DNA of 64,000 bases from contig NZ_JAUSLT010000121.1 in NCBI RefSeq assembly GCF_030646015.1, forward strand, positions 1 to 64,000. Direction: 5' to 3'. How positions within the stretch are numbered: position 1 is the first letter of the stretch; the number at the start of each line of letters is the position of its first letter. Below, in pieces: positions 62,196-64,000 of the stretch. Below the pieces are notes generated by a model. It had not been told where the DNA came from. It ran no database searches and worked only from the letters and a program-made list of their open reading frames with translations. The position numbers and the translations under genes are program-made. The stretch is from Bradyrhizobium sp. (lineage in GTDB: Bacteria; Pseudomonadota; Alphaproteobacteria; Rhizobiales; Xanthobacteraceae).

Positions 62196-62969
62196 TCAGC
62201 ATGTCGCCTTGCCGCAACGCGCGACGCCGATTTTTTCCCGCAGGGTTTCGACGCCGACCGCGCCGATCACCACCTGCTTGCCGATCACGTAGCTGGGCGT
62301 GCCGTTCATGCCCATCGCCTCGGCGAGCTTGAAGTTCTCCTCCAGCGTGGCGCGCACTTCCGGACTGGCGAGATCCTTCTCGAGCCTGGCCATGTCGGCG
62401 CCGGCTTCCTTGGCGGCGGCCATCGACCGCGCCTTGTCGGCCTGGCCCTTGCCGTTCAGCAGCTTCTGGTGAAACTCGAGATACTTCTTGCCGCTGGGAT
62501 CCTGCATGCGCATGGCGACCCCGACCTGGGCGGCTTCGACGGAGCCGGGGCCGAGCACCGGGAATTCCTTCAGCACCACCTTCAGCTTGGGATCTGACTT
62601 CATCAGCTCCATCATGTCGGTCATGGCGCGTTTGCAATAGCCGCAATTGTAGTCGAAGAATTCGACCATGGTGACATCGCCATCCCTGGCGCCGACGGTG
62701 ACGCCGCGCGGCGATTTGAAGATCGCGTCCTCGTTCTTGGCTACTCCCGCGGCATGCTTCTCGGCCTCGGCGGCGGTCTGGCGCTTGCTGAGCTCTGCCA
62801 TCGCCTCTTCCAGCACCTCGGGATGCTTGAGCAGATAATTCCGGACGATGGTTTCGATATCGCCGCGCTGGATGTCGGAGAAACTCTGCGCGGAGGCCGG
62901 CGCCGGCGCCCCGCAGAGTGCGAGCGCGAACAGGGCGGGGGCGAGCAGGCGGAACGAGCGCATGGGCAA
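62196..62969 (-). CDS. DsbA-family periplasmic thiol:disulfide oxidoreductase (COG1651/ScsC-like)
   Basis: 257 residues with a signal peptide (SFRLLAPALFALALCGAPAP, cleaved near ASAQS). An N-terminal helical extension (about 30-80) resembles the oligomerisation arm of ScsC-type proteins. The thioredoxin core has the active site Cys109-Gly-Tyr-Cys112 in FFDYNCGYCKRAM and the cis-Pro Pro225 in NGTPSYVIG. Two extra cysteines end the protein (ARCGKATC). It probably isomerises or oxidises disulfides in periplasmic proteins. Either of two adjacent ATGs (62969 or 62963) may be used. Confidence 0.88.
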   Translation of the reverse strand: MPMRSFRLLAPALFALALCGAPAPASAQSFSDIQRGDIETIVRNYLLKHPEVLEEAMAELSKRQTAAEAEKHAAGVAKNEDAIFKSPRGVTVGARDGDVTMVEFFDYNCGYCKRAMTDMMELMKSDPKLKVVLKEFPVLGPGSVEAAQVGVAMRMQDPSGKKYLEFHQKLLNGKGQADKARSMAAAKEAGADMARLEKDLASPEVRATLEENFKLAEAMGMNGTPSYVIGKQVVIGAVGVETLREKIGVARCGKATC

Positions 62970-63059
62970 ATCCTCTTGGACGAATTGATTGGCTGAGTTG
63001 TGAAGGGGCCGGTCTTGCGAAACCTTACGTCCGGCAGATTTATTTCTGGTTGCTTGTTT

Positions 63060-64000
63060 CTAGTTGCTCTTCTGGCCGGGCAGCGGCTTGGCGGAGACGA
63101 TGTCGTCGGCCTTGACCCAGCCCGGCGTGCCGATCGCGAACCGGGTCTTTGCCCGCGAGGCCAGATCGCGCGCGGTCTTGTTGTCGCCGCGCAGAAAGGC
63201 CGCCTGGGCGGAAGCGAGGTCGGCCTGCGCAAGATCTCCTTTTCGGCCGTAGGCCATCGCGAGCTGGGTATAGCCGATCGGCGCCTCGCTCTCACGCGCC
63301 ACCGCCGCGCGCAGAATCGCGATGGCTTCGTCGGTGTGGGCGTTATTATTAGTCCCTACCAGCGCCTGCCCAAGTAACATCTCGATGAGCGGGGCGTTAT
63401 TCGACAGCTGTACCGCCTTGCGCAGCGGCACGATGGCCTCGGCCGGCTTGCCGCCTTCCAGCAGCGCCTGGCCGCGCAATTCATAGAAGTAGGGGTTGGC
63501 GGGCTGCAGCTGGATCAGCGCGTCGATCTGGGCGATCGCGCTGCGCAGGTCGCCATGCCGGTAGGTGGCGATGGCGCGGGCATAGCGCGCGGGCAGGCTG
63601 TCGCTCGACAGCGGATAGCGCCGGTAGACGGTGTCCTGCCGTTCCATGAAGGCCGAGATCTTGGCGCGCACCATGTCGTGGCGCAATTGCAGGGCCGGGT
63701 CGTCCTTCTTGTCCCAATAGGGGCTCGAACGCGCCAGTCCTGCGAGCGCTTCGACACGCTCGGCCGGCATCGGATGCGACATCACATAGGGATCGGAACC
63801 GCGCGCGGCAAACAGGCTCTCGTTGGTGAAGCGCTTGAAGGTTTCGTACATGCCCTTGGCGGACTGGCCGGTGGCGTTCAGGAACTTGACCCCGGCGCGG
63901 TCGGCGTTTTCCTCCTGCTGGCGCACATAAGAGAGCAGGGTGCGGCGGATCACTTCCTGTGGCGCGGACATCGCCGCCGCGCCGACATTGGCGAGACCGC
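63060..64000 (-). CDS. M48-family periplasmic metalloprotease with TPR repeats (3' part)
   Basis: Only the C-terminal 313 residues lie in the window; the frame is open through 64000 and the HExxH motif must be beyond it. Visible are the third zinc-ligand helix (VRQQEENADRAGVKFLNATG), the SHPMPAERVEALAGLA segment typical of BepA/YfgC-type proteases, and TPR units from about residue 150 of the visible part (DLRSAIAQIDALIQLQPANP, then GGKPAEAIVPLRKAV). BepA-like enzymes degrade misassembled outer-membrane proteins, fitting its place 91 bases upstream of a periplasmic thiol oxidoreductase on the same strand. Confidence 0.85.
   Translation of the reverse strand, partial: GLANVGAAAMSAPQEVIRRTLLSYVRQQEENADRAGVKFLNATGQSAKGMYETFKRFTNESLFAARGSDPYVMSHPMPAERVEALAGLARSSPYWDKKDDPALQLRHDMVRAKISAFMERQDTVYRRYPLSSDSLPARYARAIATYRHGDLRSAIAQIDALIQLQPANPYFYELRGQALLEGGKPAEAIVPLRKAVQLSNNAPLIEMLLGQALVGTNNNAHTDEAIAILRAAVARESEAPIGYTQLAMAYGRKGDLAQADLASAQAAFLRGDNKTARDLASRAKTRFAIGTPGWVKADDIVSAKPLPGQKSN

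Noticed and set aside
1..64000. Insertion sequences, prophage, integrase, tRNA or rRNA genes
   Set aside because: No transposase, integrase or phage gene was recognised, and no tRNA or rRNA sequence was found by eye; a dedicated scan would be needed to exclude a missed tRNA.

Overview
The window reads as chromosomal DNA of a Bradyrhizobium-like alphaproteobacterium (Nitrobacteraceae). The supporting signs are high GC, dense Liv-type and peptide-type ABC transporters, a TctC/Bug binding protein, two DUF1236 proteins, HWE/HisKA_2 kinases, a DUF3606 protein, small zinc-ribbon proteins, several palindromic intergenic repeats, and promoter sites of the form GGAAC-N16/17-CGTT used by the alphaproteobacterial general stress sigma factor EcfG. 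The genus is inferred from these features; no search was run.

Layout. 0.2-8.6 kb: M29 aminopeptidase, DEAD-box helicase with a DbpA-type C-terminal domain, gene remnants, a flavin-dependent acyl-CoA-dehydrogenase-like enzyme, an amidohydrolase, a metallo-beta-lactamase-fold protein and an epoxide-hydrolase-type hydrolase. 8.6-11.9 kb: a Bug binding protein and an ABC-2 exporter pair. 12.2-19.1 kb: a complete branched-chain-type ABC importer (HMGF plus binding protein) with an acyl-CoA ligase inside it, closed by a clear terminator. 19.3-22.4 kb: on the minus strand, a PQQ alcohol dehydrogenase with the Asp-Tyr-Asp lanthanide signature, a cytochrome c and a MoxJ-type periplasmic binding protein. 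22.6-32.4 kb: a LapG-type periplasmic cysteine protease facing a giant RTX adhesin of about 2,820 residues. The adhesin contains FecR-like, PD40 propeller, RTX, LamG and cadherin-like regions and is broken by two single-base frameshifts. 32.6-34.9 kb: a CHASE2 adenylate cyclase. 35.0-44.6 kb: two divergent paralogous peptide-type binding proteins and an importer whose operon also encodes an amidase and its small DUF4089 partner; three different repeat elements sit in its intergenic gaps. 44.9-49.0 kb: a small conserved protein, a DUF1236 protein and a type I secretion ABC/HlyD pair. 49.2-58.0 kb: aat, then two histidine-kinase/response-regulator clusters separated by about 3 kb of very small stress-type genes, EcfG-like promoters and a likely small RNA. 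58.1-60.4 kb: the accC-accB-aroQ housekeeping operon. 60.6-64.0 kb: remnants of a glycosyltransferase and a LuxR regulator joined at one junction, a DUF1236 protein with an EcfG promoter, a DsbA-like thiol oxidoreductase and the 3' part of an M48 protease.

How parts may work together. (1) The LapG-type protease and the adhesin carrying a FecR/retention-like module with an AAAG site in its linker look like a biofilm adhesin release pair; the type I secretion ABC/HlyD pair 13 kb away could export the adhesin. (2) The PQQ dehydrogenase, cytochrome and MoxJ-like protein form a periplasmic alcohol oxidation unit. (3) The peptide importer and amidase/DUF4089 suggest uptake and cytoplasmic hydrolysis of an amide. 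(4) Several small membrane proteins, DUF1236 proteins and one kinase/regulator pair carry EcfG-like promoters and may form a local piece of the general stress regulon. Three independent single-base deletions (two in the adhesin, one in a zinc-ribbon gene) may be real decay or assembly errors.
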